Under the pieces are notes generated by a model. The model worked only from the letters and a program-made list of their open reading frames with translations. It was not told the origin of the DNA and ran no database searches. 64,000 nucleotides of DNA from Streptomyces abikoensis (GTDB lineage: Bacteria; Actinomycetota; Actinomycetes; Streptomycetales; Streptomycetaceae). How positions within the stretch are numbered: position 1 is the stretch's first letter; each line of letters opens with the position of its first letter. A program made the translations under genes and the position numbers. Shown in pieces: positions 18,727 to 27,386 of this stretch. The stretch covers positions 62,001 through 126,000 of the forward strand of contig NZ_BMRT01000001.1 of assembly GCF_014648775.1 (NCBI RefSeq). The letters are read 5' to 3'.

Positions 18727-18912
18727 GGACACCTCCACGAACGGACGGGGGATCCGGGACCACACGCACGGTCCCGGCCCACGGCATCGTCGCGCCCCGG
18801 GTGCGCGGCCGTCACTGTGCACTCTGACCGTGCTGCCATTTATCACCCGCTCGGCCGAGCGCGGGGAACGGCCGCCGGGGTCGCGGGCCGACGCGCCGGT
18901 TGACTGTGCGCC

Positions 18913-20109
18913 ATGTGGATCTCCTGGACGCCGCACCGGACGCGCCGTCGGCCGGTCGTGTCCCGGCTGCTGCTCGTGGCCGCCGCCGTGGTCTGCGCCT
19001 TCCTGCCGCCGCGAGCGGCGCCGGACGCCGGGGGGCCGCCCGAGGTCGTCTCGGCGCGCCCGCTGACGGCGCTCGACGAGGCGTTCGGGAGGTACGCCGA
19101 CCGGGTGCGCGATCCGGGCCACTGGACGGGCGGCGACAGCACGTACTCGGTGCCGACGCCCGCCGGTGAACTGTGGGTCTTCTCGGACACGTTCCTCGGC
19201 ACGGTACGGCCCGACGGCTCCCGCTCCCCCGTCACCGGGGAGGGCGGTACGACGCCGTTCGTCCACAACAGCTTCGTCCTGTGGCCCGCCTCCGGCGCCC
19301 CGCGCACGGTGACCGGCCGGGACGGGGCCGGGCGGCCCGACGCCCTGGTGTCGCCGCCGCGGCCGGACGAGTGGTACTGGGCGCGGGCCGGGATCCCCGA
19401 CGGCCGGGGCGTCGCGGTCGTCTACGCCCGGTACGCGCGCACCGGCACCGGGCCGCTGGACGTCGCCTGGCGCGGCTCGGTGCTGGCGAGGTTCCGCGAG
19501 GGGCGGCTCTCGCGACCGGAGTCGGTCACCGCGCTGCCGTCGTCCGCCGGGATCTCCTGGGGCGCGTGGCTGGCCCGGGAGGGGAACCGGACCTACGTCT
19601 ACGGCACCGAGGCGGCCCCCTCCGGCGGTACTCATCTCCATCTGGCCCGGGTGGACGGGCCAGATCTGCGCGGGCCATGGCGCTACCGGGCCGCCGACGG
19701 CTCCTGGTCCGGCGAGGAGTCGCGGGCCGCGCGGCTCACCGGTCCCGGCGGGACCGCCCTGCGGGTCTCGGACGAGCTGAGCGTCGTCCGGCACGGGGCC
19801 TGGTACGCCCTGGTCGCCCAGCGGGCGGACCAGCCGTTCAGCGCCGAGCTGCGGCTGGCCTGGGCGCGCTCCCCCGGCGGGCCGTTCACGGCGCCGCGCA
19901 CGGTGTACACGGCGCCGGAGGCGGGCCCGGACGGCGGCTACCGCAACCCGAACGTCCTGGCGTACAACCCGCACGAGCACCCGGAGCTCGCGCACGGCAC
20001 GGACGAACTGGTCGTCTCCTACAACGTCAACAGTCTCGTCCCCCGGGACGTCATCGACCGCGCGGGCGTCTACCGCCCCCGTTTCCTGCGGATCAGGACC
20101 AGTCGATGA
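18913..20109 (+). CDS. Secreted DUF4185/DUF5005-like beta-propeller protein
   Basis: A 398-residue exported protein. The N-terminus RRRPVVSRLLLVAAAVVCAFLPP is a signal peptide. The mature part has WTGGDSTYSVPTPAGELWVFSDTFLG, the opening typical of DUF4185-type five-bladed propeller proteins, followed by repeating beta blades (WYWARAGIPDG, SWGAWLAREGNRTYVYGTE, DELSVVRHGAWYALVAQ) and a Y-N-P-N motif near GGYRNPNVLAYNPHEHPEL. Such folds resemble glycoside hydrolases of the GH43/GH62 shape, but no catalytic triad is confidently identified. ATG 18913 lacks a clear Shine-Dalgarno. It runs convergently into the STAND gene with only 7 bp between stops and no visible terminator. Confidence 0.82.
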   Translation: MWISWTPHRTRRRPVVSRLLLVAAAVVCAFLPPRAAPDAGGPPEVVSARPLTALDEAFGRYADRVRDPGHWTGGDSTYSVPTPAGELWVFSDTFLGTVRPDGSRSPVTGEGGTTPFVHNSFVLWPASGAPRTVTGRDGAGRPDALVSPPRPDEWYWARAGIPDGRGVAVVYARYARTGTGPLDVAWRGSVLARFREGRLSRPESVTALPSSAGISWGAWLAREGNRTYVYGTEAAPSGGTHLHLARVDGPDLRGPWRYRAADGSWSGEESRAARLTGPGGTALRVSDELSVVRHGAWYALVAQRADQPFSAELRLAWARSPGGPFTAPRTVYTAPEAGPDGGYRNPNVLAYNPHEHPELAHGTDELVVSYNVNSLVPRDVIDRAGVYRPRFLRIRTSR

Positions 20110-20116
20110 CGGGTCG

Positions 20117-23100
20117 TCAGAGTTCGTCGTCCAGGGCCAGCCGTCGCACCCCGGGCAGGTGGCCGTCGAGCTCGCCGGGCTCGAACCGGCACATGCCCAC
20201 CACGTGCCAGAACTCGCCCGCGATGTCGCCGTCGAACTTGTAGCCCCCCGAGGAGTTGAGGGCGGCCCAGCCGCCCGGGACGCCGATGAGCGTGGCCCGC
20301 GCGGCCGGGTCGCCGTCCTCCGGCAGGGACCAGAGCCGTACCGTGCCGTCCTCGGCGCCGCTGGCCAGCAGGGAGCCGTCGGGGCTGAAGGCGAGGGCGA
20401 GGATCCGGCCGGTGTGCCCGGTCAGCCGGCCGGTCCCGGTGCCCGTCAGGGGGTCCCACAGGCGGATGGTCCGGTCGTCGCCGGCGGTGGCCAGCAGGGA
20501 GCGGTGGGGGTGGGCGGCGGCCGTCCACAGCCGTCCCGTGTGGCCCCGCAGCCGGTGCGAGGCGGCGCCGTCCCGCCAGACGATGGCCTGCCCGTCCCAG
20601 GAGGCGCTGGCCAGCCAGGCGTCGCCGGGGCCGTGGACGACGGCGTACACCCGGTCGGTGTGGCCGGCGAGTTCGGCGACGAGGCGGCTCTCGGTGAGGT
20701 CCCACAGCCGTACGTAGGTGTCGTCGCAGCCGGTGGCCAGTCCCCTGCCGTCCGCCGTGAAGGACAGGGAGCGCACCCGGCCCCGGTGCTGGCCGAGGGT
20801 GGTCACATGGGCGCCGGTGCTGCGGTACCAGAGCCGGACGGTGTCGTCGTCGTTGGCGGTGGCGAGGATCTCGCCGTCGGCGCTGAATGCCTCGGCCCAG
20901 ACATGGTCGGTCTCGGCGTCGATCTCGCGCTGGTACTCGCCGGTCTCGGCGTTCCACACATAGACGTCGCCGTCGCTGCTGGAGGTGGCGAGCAGCGGGC
21001 CGCGCGGGGTGAACACGGCGGAGACCAGCCGGTCGTTGTCGCCGGTGAGCTCGCGCACCCGGCGTCCGGTGGCGGGCTCCCAGATCCGGACGACGCCGTC
21101 GTTGCCGCAGGCCGCGAGCCGGTCGCCCGACGCGCCGAAGGCCAGGCCGACGACCTTGCGGCCGTGGCCGCGCAGGACGCTGCGGCCCCGGCCGGTGGTG
21201 GTGTCCCACAGCCGGACCGAGCCGTCGTTGCCGGCCGACACCAGCAGTGGTCCCGACTCGGGGGCCGCCGGGCCGCCGTGGGGGCGGAAGCGGCAGGCCC
21301 ACACCGAGCCCTGGTGGTCGGCGGGCTGCCGGCGCAGGGGCGCGGCCGTCCAGCCTCCCGCGGGCGGGGCGGCCTGGGTGATCCGCCAGAGCCGGACCGA
21401 GCCGTCGCTGCCGCCGGCCGCGAGCATGCCGCCCTCGGGGTCGAAGACCACCTGGTACACGGCCCCGCCGCCGAGCAGCGGAGGCCCGGCGGCCTCGCCG
21501 GTGCGCGGGTCCCACAGCATCACGTGGCCCTCGGTGTCGCCGCTGGCCAGCAGGGTGCCGGAGGGGTGGAAGTCCAGGGTGTAGACGCGGCCCGGGTGGC
21601 CGGCGCAGGCGTGCCGCTGCCGCAGGGTGGCGACGTCCCAGATCCGGACCGTGCCCCCGGCGCCCTCGCCCATGTCGCCGGTGGCCAGCAGGGTGCCGTC
21701 GGGGCTGAAGCGGGCGCGGTAGACGGCTCCCCGGTGGCCGTCGAGCTCGCCGAGGAGCCGGCCGGAGCGGGTGTCCCACAGCCGCACGCACGCGGCGGCG
21801 TCGCCGGTGGCCAGGACGGTGCCGTCGGGGCTGAACACGGCGGTGTAGACGGGGGCCTTGTGGCCGGGGAGGCGGTGCGTGGCGGTTCCGTCGCCGACGT
21901 CCCAGAGGGTGACGGTGCCGTCGGCGTCGCCGGTGGCCAGCCGTTCCCCGGTGAGGTCCAGGGAGACGGGCCAGACGCCGCCTTCGTGGACGTCGAGCCG
22001 GTGGAGACACCGCCCGGAGACGGGGTCCCACAGCCGTACGGTGCCGTCCGCGCCGCCCGTGGCGAGGACCCCGCCGCGGAACTTCACGGCGTAGACGCGG
22101 CCCGTGTGGCCGTGGAGGGTGCGCAGGGCGGTGCCGGTGGCGGCGTCGCAGACCAGGACGCCGCCGTCCTCGCTGCCGAGGGCGAGGAGTTCGCCGCCGG
22201 GGCTGAAGGAGACGGGTTCGGGCAGCCTGCTGGTGCGGGTGTCGAAGCCGTAGGGGACGCCGACGGCGGCGGGGCGGAACCCGGGCTCGGCGGTCAGGCC
22301 GGGGGCGACGGCGGCCGCGCGGAGTTCGGGGGTGTCGAGGACGGCCGGTTCGGTGACCGCGTTGATCAGGGCGGCGCGGTGCCAGCGGCCGCCGTCGACC
22401 CGGACGCCGCGCAGATCGGTGCCGACGAGCCGGGCCCGGCGGAGATCGGCGCCGCGCAGATCGGCGCCGCGCAGATCGGCGTCGTCGAGGCGGGCGCCGG
22501 CGAGGCGGGTGTCGCGCAGGATCGCGCCGGAGAGGTCGGCGCCGACGAGGCCGGCGTCGGTGAGGTCGGCGCGGGTGAGGTCGACTCCGGAGAAGTCGCG
22601 GTAGGAGAGGTCCTCCCCGGCGAGGACGGCGCCGCGCAGGTCGGTGTGGGCGGGGATCCGCAGCCTGCTGAGGATCTTCATGGCGTTGGCCCGGGCCGTC
22701 TCGCCGGCCGTGCCCTCCTCGGCGCCGTCCTCGCCGCCGAGGGCCCGTTCGGCCCACTGCTGGCAGGTGCGGTGGTCGGCGAGGTCGCAGAGGAACTCCA
22801 CGGCCAGCCGGCTGAAGGGGCGGCGGGCCAGGAGGTCGGCCTCGCCCGTCTCGCCCCGGCCGAGCCGGACGGCGGCCTCGCGGGCCACCAGCCATTCGGC
22901 CACGGAGCCGTGGATGAACCGGAACAGGCCGTCGTCGGTGCGCACGAGCAGGCTGCCGGAGCCGACGGAGTGGGCCGCCTGGGGCACCGAGAGCCGGGAG
23001 TCGGCGAGTTCGGTGAGGGTCTCGGCCACGTCGTTGAGCTCGTCCAGGCGCAGGGCGCTCTCGCCGCTCTCCCACAGCCGCAGGGCGAGGGTGGTGACGG

Positions 23101-26100
23101 CCTGCCACAGCTGGGCCAGGTCCAGTCCGGGGACGGCGCCGGGCCCGCCCCGGCCGCGCCGGGCCTCGAAGCGCAGCCAGGAGGTGAAGACCTCCTCGTA
23201 GAGGCCGGCGGGGCTGAGCGCGCGGCCGGCGCCGGCGACGGCGCGCAGCCGGTCGTGGTCGAGGTCGGCGACGAAGCTGAGCAGCCGGGGGTTGCGGCTC
23301 AGGGCGAGCAGGTCGGGGATGCCCTCCAGGAGCCGGAGGCGGCGGTCGGCGGCCTGTTCGTCGCCGTAGCGGTTCACCAGGTAGGAGCGGATCTGCTGGG
23401 GGGTGAACTCCTGGACGGCGAGGACCCGGCGCTGCGGGAGCAGCCCGACGCGTTCGCCCAGCGCGGTGAGCACCTGGGCCTGGGAGCTGAAGTGCTGGGT
23501 GCGGCTGCTGACGACGATCTTGGCGCTGTCGACGGCGGCGTCGAGGAGGACCTGGAGGTGGTCGGCGGCCCGGTCGTAGGTGACCTGGTTGACGAGTTCG
23601 TCGAAGCCGTCGAAGAGCAGGACGATCCGGCCCTGGCCGAGCATGTAGCGGAAGGCGCGCAGGTCGATGGTGTCGACGCCCTGGCCGGCGAGGTGGGCGG
23701 CGACGAGCCCGTCGAGGGTGTGGGCCCGGTCGAGCCCGCTGAGCTGGATGAGCACGGGAGTCAGGTGGGGCAGTTCGGCGGGGACGCGGCGGGCGATCTC
23801 GCGCAGGGCGAAGGTCTTGCCGTGCCCGAAGTCGCCGAGGAGCAGCAGGAAGCGGCCGTGGTCGGCGTCGAGGAGGCGCAGGACGTCGTCGACGAGTCCG
23901 TCGCGTTCGGCGCCGCCGGGGCGTTCCAGTTCGCGGTAGCGCTGGGGGAGGTAGAGGGAGGGCTGGTACTGGGGGTCGGCGGCCAGCCGCTCGGTCTGGG
24001 CGGCGACGTAGCCGCGCAGGTCGAGCAGGCCCTGGAACTCGGTGAAGCTGCGGACGAGGACGCCCCGGCGGCGGGCGTGTTCGCGGAGCTCGCGCGGGGG
24101 CGGCGGGCCGTCGTGGACGAGTTCGGCGTCGGGTTCGGCGCCGGAGGCGTGGACGTGGTCGATGAAGTTGTCGATGTCCTCGGCGCGGGGGGTGCCGACG
24201 AGGACGCCGACGCGCTGCTGGCGGACGAAGCCGGACTCGGTCCAGGTGACGAGCAGGCCGGGCGGGTCGCCGGGGAGGCGGCGGAGCTGGACGTGCTGAT
24301 GGCGGACACGGCAGACCTCGGCGACGCGGGAGAGCAGGGCCTCCTGGGGGCCGGGGGCGGCGCGGGCCTCGTCGGGCCCGGTGGGCGGCGCGTCGGGGGC
24401 GGGAGGGCCGGGGTCTTCGGGGACGGGGGCGGGGGCGGCCGGCTGTTCGGGGGCGAAGACGTGGTGGGCGCTCCGCCAGCCGGGGGTGTAGCGGCGGGGG
24501 GCCTCGCCGGGGCTCTCGGGCCAGCGGGTGAGCCCGTCCCGGGTGATCTCCAGGAGGCGGTAGCGGCCGGGGGCGGCGGCGCCGAGGACGGGCAGGTCGC
24601 GGCCGGCCAGGGGCAGGACGGCGGCGGTGGCCCCGGCCGGGCCGGTGGTGCGGGCGGTGGTGGCGGGGCCGTGGAGCAGGAGGTGGAGCCTGGGGGCGGT
24701 GAGCCGGGTGAGGACGTCGGTGTCGCGCAGCGTCGCGGCGGCGGGGCGCCGGCCGGGCGTGGGGCCGCCGGGGCCGCCGGGGTCGTAGCCCAGGGCGCGG
24801 CCGGGCGCGGGGGCGGTGGGTGCCGGGGTGGGGTCGGGGGCGCCGTCGGGTGCGGGGGCGAGGGTGCCGCGGGTCTCCGGGGCGTGGCGCAGGGCGCCGA
24901 GGCGCAGCCAGCCGTCGCGTTCGTAGGGGCGCAGGGCCTGGGCGAACCATGCGGCCTGTTCGGGGCCGAGCAGGCCGTACTGGTCCTCGGGGCGGTGGCT
25001 GTGGGCCATGGAGGAGTTGAGCCCGGCGACGACGGTGCGCAGGGCCGGGATGGGGAAGAGGGTCCAGGGCTGGTCGCCGTCGAAGACGGCGTCGAGGCCC
25101 TGGTAGAGCTCGCGGAAGAGGCGGGCGTAGTGGCGCCACTTGGGCCAGTAGGGCGGCCGGGGGCGCATCTCGTCGGCCTCGCAGGTGGCGAAGTAGGCAC
25201 GGCAGGCGGCCTGGCTGACGTCCTGTCCGCCGGGGACGATCACGAGCCGGTCGGCGGCGAGGCCGAGGCGGGCGCGGAGGCCGGTGAGGAAGGTCAGGGC
25301 CTGGTCGCATTCGCGGGGGCTGCCGGAGGCGGTGAGGTCGCCGGTGACGACGAGGAGGTCGGGGGCGGGGGCCCCGGCGTCGGTGAGCTCCACGAGGTCG
25401 CCCCAGACGGCGGCCTGGAGTTCGGCGGGGTCGGCGCCGCGGCCGAAGCCGGGGCCGGCGAGGTGGAGCACGGAGACGGTGTCCCGGGCGCGGTGGCCGG
25501 TGGCGGCCTGGGGGTAGCCGGGGGCGGTCGCGGGGCGGCGGCGGCCGGCCCAGCCGGGGCTGCCGGGGCCGGGCCCGGCGGGCGGGACGCTCATGACGGG
25601 GGTGGGTGCGGGGCCGTGGGGGTGGCCGGGGAAGCCGGGGTGGTGGTCGGGGCGGGCGCGGCCGTCGAGGGCGTGGCCGACGCGGGTGAGGAGGAGTTCC
25701 CGGGCGGCGGCGGGGTCGTGGACGCCGACGAGGTCGACGTAGGTGATGGTGGCGAGGAGGCCCTCGACGGGGATGTCCTCCACGCGCACGGTGATCAGTC
25801 TGCGTTCGGGGGCGTCGGGGTCGGCGCGCAGGGCGGCCTGCCACTCCATGCGCCCGTAGCGGGAGCGTTCGTAGTTGCGGGAGAGGACGGCGATGACGGC
25901 GGCGGACTCGCTGACGCCCCGGTCCATGAAGTCGACGAAGTTGGTGCCCGGTACGAAGTCCCATGCCTGGAGGACGATGCGGTATCCGGCCTCCTCCAGG
26001 GTCCAGGCGATCCAGGCCGCCCAGCGTTCGTCCGCCGGGGAGTAGCTGATGAAGAAGTCCAACGGCCTTTGCCGCTCGTCGGTTTCCTGGCGTGCCACCA

Positions 26101-26101
26101 T
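20117..26101 (-). CDS. TIR - degenerate metallophosphoesterase - NACHT - pentapeptide - WD40 STAND protein
   Basis: A 1,994-residue protein built like an NLR-type immune sensor. TIR (about 14-140): FFISYSPADERW, AVLSRNY and RMEWQAAL with Glu86 in the place of the NADase Glu. A Pro-rich linker follows. A calcineurin-type phosphoesterase fold (about 205-470) keeps GDLTASG but has lost the usual DxH (LHLAGPGFG) and GNHD (GGQD). A region at 600-740 is unassigned. NACHT: Walker A GDFGHGKT with Lys762, Walker B RIVLLFDGFDEL near 824. Pentapeptide repeats (about 1150-1235) read ADLRGADLRGADL. WD40 repeats (about 1294-1930) number 14-15, enough for two propellers. The tail has GGWAALNSSGGYKFDGD. Known bacterial NACHT and TIR proteins act in phage defence; that role is inference. 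ATG 26101; divergent from the permease, 70 bp apart. Confidence 0.92.
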   Translation of the reverse strand: MVARQETDERQRPLDFFISYSPADERWAAWIAWTLEEAGYRIVLQAWDFVPGTNFVDFMDRGVSESAAVIAVLSRNYERSRYGRMEWQAALRADPDAPERRLITVRVEDIPVEGLLATITYVDLVGVHDPAAARELLLTRVGHALDGRARPDHHPGFPGHPHGPAPTPVMSVPPAGPGPGSPGWAGRRRPATAPGYPQAATGHRARDTVSVLHLAGPGFGRGADPAELQAAVWGDLVELTDAGAPAPDLLVVTGDLTASGSPRECDQALTFLTGLRARLGLAADRLVIVPGGQDVSQAACRAYFATCEADEMRPRPPYWPKWRHYARLFRELYQGLDAVFDGDQPWTLFPIPALRTVVAGLNSSMAHSHRPEDQYGLLGPEQAAWFAQALRPYERDGWLRLGALRHAPETRGTLAPAPDGAPDPTPAPTAPAPGRALGYDPGGPGGPTPGRRPAAATLRDTDVLTRLTAPRLHLLLHGPATTARTTGPAGATAAVLPLAGRDLPVLGAAAPGRYRLLEITRDGLTRWPESPGEAPRRYTPGWRSAHHVFAPEQPAAPAPVPEDPGPPAPDAPPTGPDEARAAPGPQEALLSRVAEVCRVRHQHVQLRRLPGDPPGLLVTWTESGFVRQQRVGVLVGTPRAEDIDNFIDHVHASGAEPDAELVHDGPPPPRELREHARRRGVLVRSFTEFQGLLDLRGYVAAQTERLAADPQYQPSLYLPQRYRELERPGGAERDGLVDDVLRLLDADHGRFLLLLGDFGHGKTFALREIARRVPAELPHLTPVLIQLSGLDRAHTLDGLVAAHLAGQGVDTIDLRAFRYMLGQGRIVLLFDGFDELVNQVTYDRAADHLQVLLDAAVDSAKIVVSSRTQHFSSQAQVLTALGERVGLLPQRRVLAVQEFTPQQIRSYLVNRYGDEQAADRRLRLLEGIPDLLALSRNPRLLSFVADLDHDRLRAVAGAGRALSPAGLYEEVFTSWLRFEARRGRGGPGAVPGLDLAQLWQAVTTLALRLWESGESALRLDELNDVAETLTELADSRLSVPQAAHSVGSGSLLVRTDDGLFRFIHGSVAEWLVAREAAVRLGRGETGEADLLARRPFSRLAVEFLCDLADHRTCQQWAERALGGEDGAEEGTAGETARANAMKILSRLRIPAHTDLRGAVLAGEDLSYRDFSGVDLTRADLTDAGLVGADLSGAILRDTRLAGARLDDADLRGADLRGADLRRARLVGTDLRGVRVDGGRWHRAALINAVTEPAVLDTPELRAAAVAPGLTAEPGFRPAAVGVPYGFDTRTSRLPEPVSFSPGGELLALGSEDGGVLVCDAATGTALRTLHGHTGRVYAVKFRGGVLATGGADGTVRLWDPVSGRCLHRLDVHEGGVWPVSLDLTGERLATGDADGTVTLWDVGDGTATHRLPGHKAPVYTAVFSPDGTVLATGDAAACVRLWDTRSGRLLGELDGHRGAVYRARFSPDGTLLATGDMGEGAGGTVRIWDVATLRQRHACAGHPGRVYTLDFHPSGTLLASGDTEGHVMLWDPRTGEAAGPPLLGGGAVYQVVFDPEGGMLAAGGSDGSVRLWRITQAAPPAGGWTAAPLRRQPADHQGSVWACRFRPHGGPAAPESGPLLVSAGNDGSVRLWDTTTGRGRSVLRGHGRKVVGLAFGASGDRLAACGNDGVVRIWEPATGRRVRELTGDNDRLVSAVFTPRGPLLATSSSDGDVYVWNAETGEYQREIDAETDHVWAEAFSADGEILATANDDDTVRLWYRSTGAHVTTLGQHRGRVRSLSFTADGRGLATGCDDTYVRLWDLTESRLVAELAGHTDRVYAVVHGPGDAWLASASWDGQAIVWRDGAASHRLRGHTGRLWTAAAHPHRSLLATAGDDRTIRLWDPLTGTGTGRLTGHTGRILALAFSPDGSLLASGAEDGTVRLWSLPEDGDPAARATLIGVPGGWAALNSSGGYKFDGDIAGEFWHVVGMCRFEPGELDGHLPGVRRLALDDEL
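20310..22220 (-). repeat. WD40 repeat array in the STAND gene
   Basis: About 14 complete repeats plus a partial one, each roughly 40-45 codons, with the pattern GH-x-V-x(n)-DG-x-VRLWD. Examples are ADGTVRLWDPVSGRCL, NDGSVRLWDTTTGRG and DDRTIRLWDPLTGTG. Repeats diverge in sequence, so this is not a recently amplified array. Confidence 0.85.
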
Positions 26102-26171
26102 GGCCCCATCCTAGGAACGGAGTTCTCCTGGGTCACTGTGTTCGTCATGAACGCTGTGTCATGCTCGGGGC

Positions 26172-27374
26172 GTGCGTGTCTTACGAGGGCTGTCCTCGCG
26201 TCTTCATCCCCTGGACTGGCTCGCGGGCGGGATCCTGGTCTGTGGTCTGCTGTTCCTGGCGACGGGGCTGCTTCCGGCGGGGTCGGCCGGGGACGCGATG
26301 CGGCGGATCGCGCCGTTGCTGGCGTTCCTGGGCACGGTGATCGTGCTGGCCGAACTCACCAGCCGGGCCGAGGTGTTCGACGTGGTGGCCTCGGGGGTGG
26401 CGCGGGTCGGGCGGGGCAGTTACGCGAGGCTGTTCGTGCTGTGTGTGGTGTTCGCCTCGGCCACCACCATCACGCTCAATCTCGATACGACGGCCGTGCT
26501 GCTGACGCCGGTGATGCTGGCGCTGGCGGGGCGGGTGGGGATCGCGGCGGTGCCGCTGGCGATGACGACGGTGTGGCTGGCCAATACGGCGAGTCTGCTG
26601 CTGCCGGTGTCGAACCTGACGAACCTGCTGGCGGCGGACCGGGTGGCGCTCTCGCCCATGGGGCTGGCGGAGCGGATGTGGGCGCCCCAACTGGCGTCGA
26701 TCGCGGTGACGATGGGCTGTCTATGGCTGTTCTACTGGCGCCGGGGCCGCCGAGGTACGGAGTGCTACGTTCCGCCGGAGGTCCACCGGCCCGCCGACCG
26801 GGTGCTGTTCCGGGTGTGCGCGGTGGCCTGCGCGGGTTTCCTGCTGGCGATCCTGATCGACGCGGTGCCGCTGTGGACGGCGTCGGCGGTGGCGGCCGCG
26901 CTCGCCGTGGCGGCCTTCGCGGTACGCCGACGCGCGGCGCTGCGGCTGTCGTTGGTGCCGTGGCGGCTGTTGATCCTGGTGCCGGGGTTGTTCCTGGTGG
27001 TGGAGACGGTCAATGTCAACGGGCTCCACGAGCTGCTGGCCCGGGCCGTGGGCACGGACGGCGGTCTGCCGGGGATGCTGCGGGCGGCGGGCGTGGGCGG
27101 GGGGCTGGCCAACGTACTCAACAACCTGCCGGTCTACCTGGCGGGCGAGTCGGCCGTGCCCGTGGGCAACCACGACCAGTTGCTGGCGCTGCTGATCGGC
27201 ACCAACGTCGGCCCGGTGATCACTCCCTGGGCCTCCCTGGCGACGCTGCTGTGGTTCGAGCGCTGCCACGCGCAGGGCGTGCGCGTGTCCCCGGGGCGGT
27301 TCATGGGGACGGGCGCGGTGCTGGCCGCCGGCGCCCTGCTGGCGTCCGTCGGCGCGCTGGCCCTGACGGGGTGA
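26172..27374 (+). CDS. ArsB/NhaD-like permease with a TTA codon
   Basis: A 400-residue integral membrane protein with about 10-11 hydrophobic helices, of the ion-transporter superfamily that holds ArsB, NhaD and SLC13 carriers. Diagnostic parts are SATTITLNLDTTAVLLTPVML and ANTASLLLPVSNLTNLL in the first half, then ANVLNNLPVYLAGE and IGTNVGPVITPWASLATLLW in the second; these Asn/Thr-rich re-entrant segments are typical of the family. No arsR, arsC or regulator is next to it, so arsenite is only one possible substrate. The GTG start at 26172 has a poor Shine-Dalgarno. Codon 4 is TTA (26181-26183), which in Streptomyces makes translation depend on the bldA tRNA. If a downstream start is used the TTA is lost. 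Confidence 0.88.
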   Translation: MRVLRGLSSRLHPLDWLAGGILVCGLLFLATGLLPAGSAGDAMRRIAPLLAFLGTVIVLAELTSRAEVFDVVASGVARVGRGSYARLFVLCVVFASATTITLNLDTTAVLLTPVMLALAGRVGIAAVPLAMTTVWLANTASLLLPVSNLTNLLAADRVALSPMGLAERMWAPQLASIAVTMGCLWLFYWRRGRRGTECYVPPEVHRPADRVLFRVCAVACAGFLLAILIDAVPLWTASAVAAALAVAAFAVRRRAALRLSLVPWRLLILVPGLFLVVETVNVNGLHELLARAVGTDGGLPGMLRAAGVGGGLANVLNNLPVYLAGESAVPVGNHDQLLALLIGTNVGPVITPWASLATLLWFERCHAQGVRVSPGRFMGTGAVLAAGALLASVGALALTG

Positions 27375-27386
27375 GCGCCCCGGCCC

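Noticed and set aside
22395..22650. Repeated GCGCAGATCGGCGCC units looked like a CRISPR or minisatellite
   Set aside because: They encode pentapeptide repeats in the STAND protein; there are no spacers of constant length.
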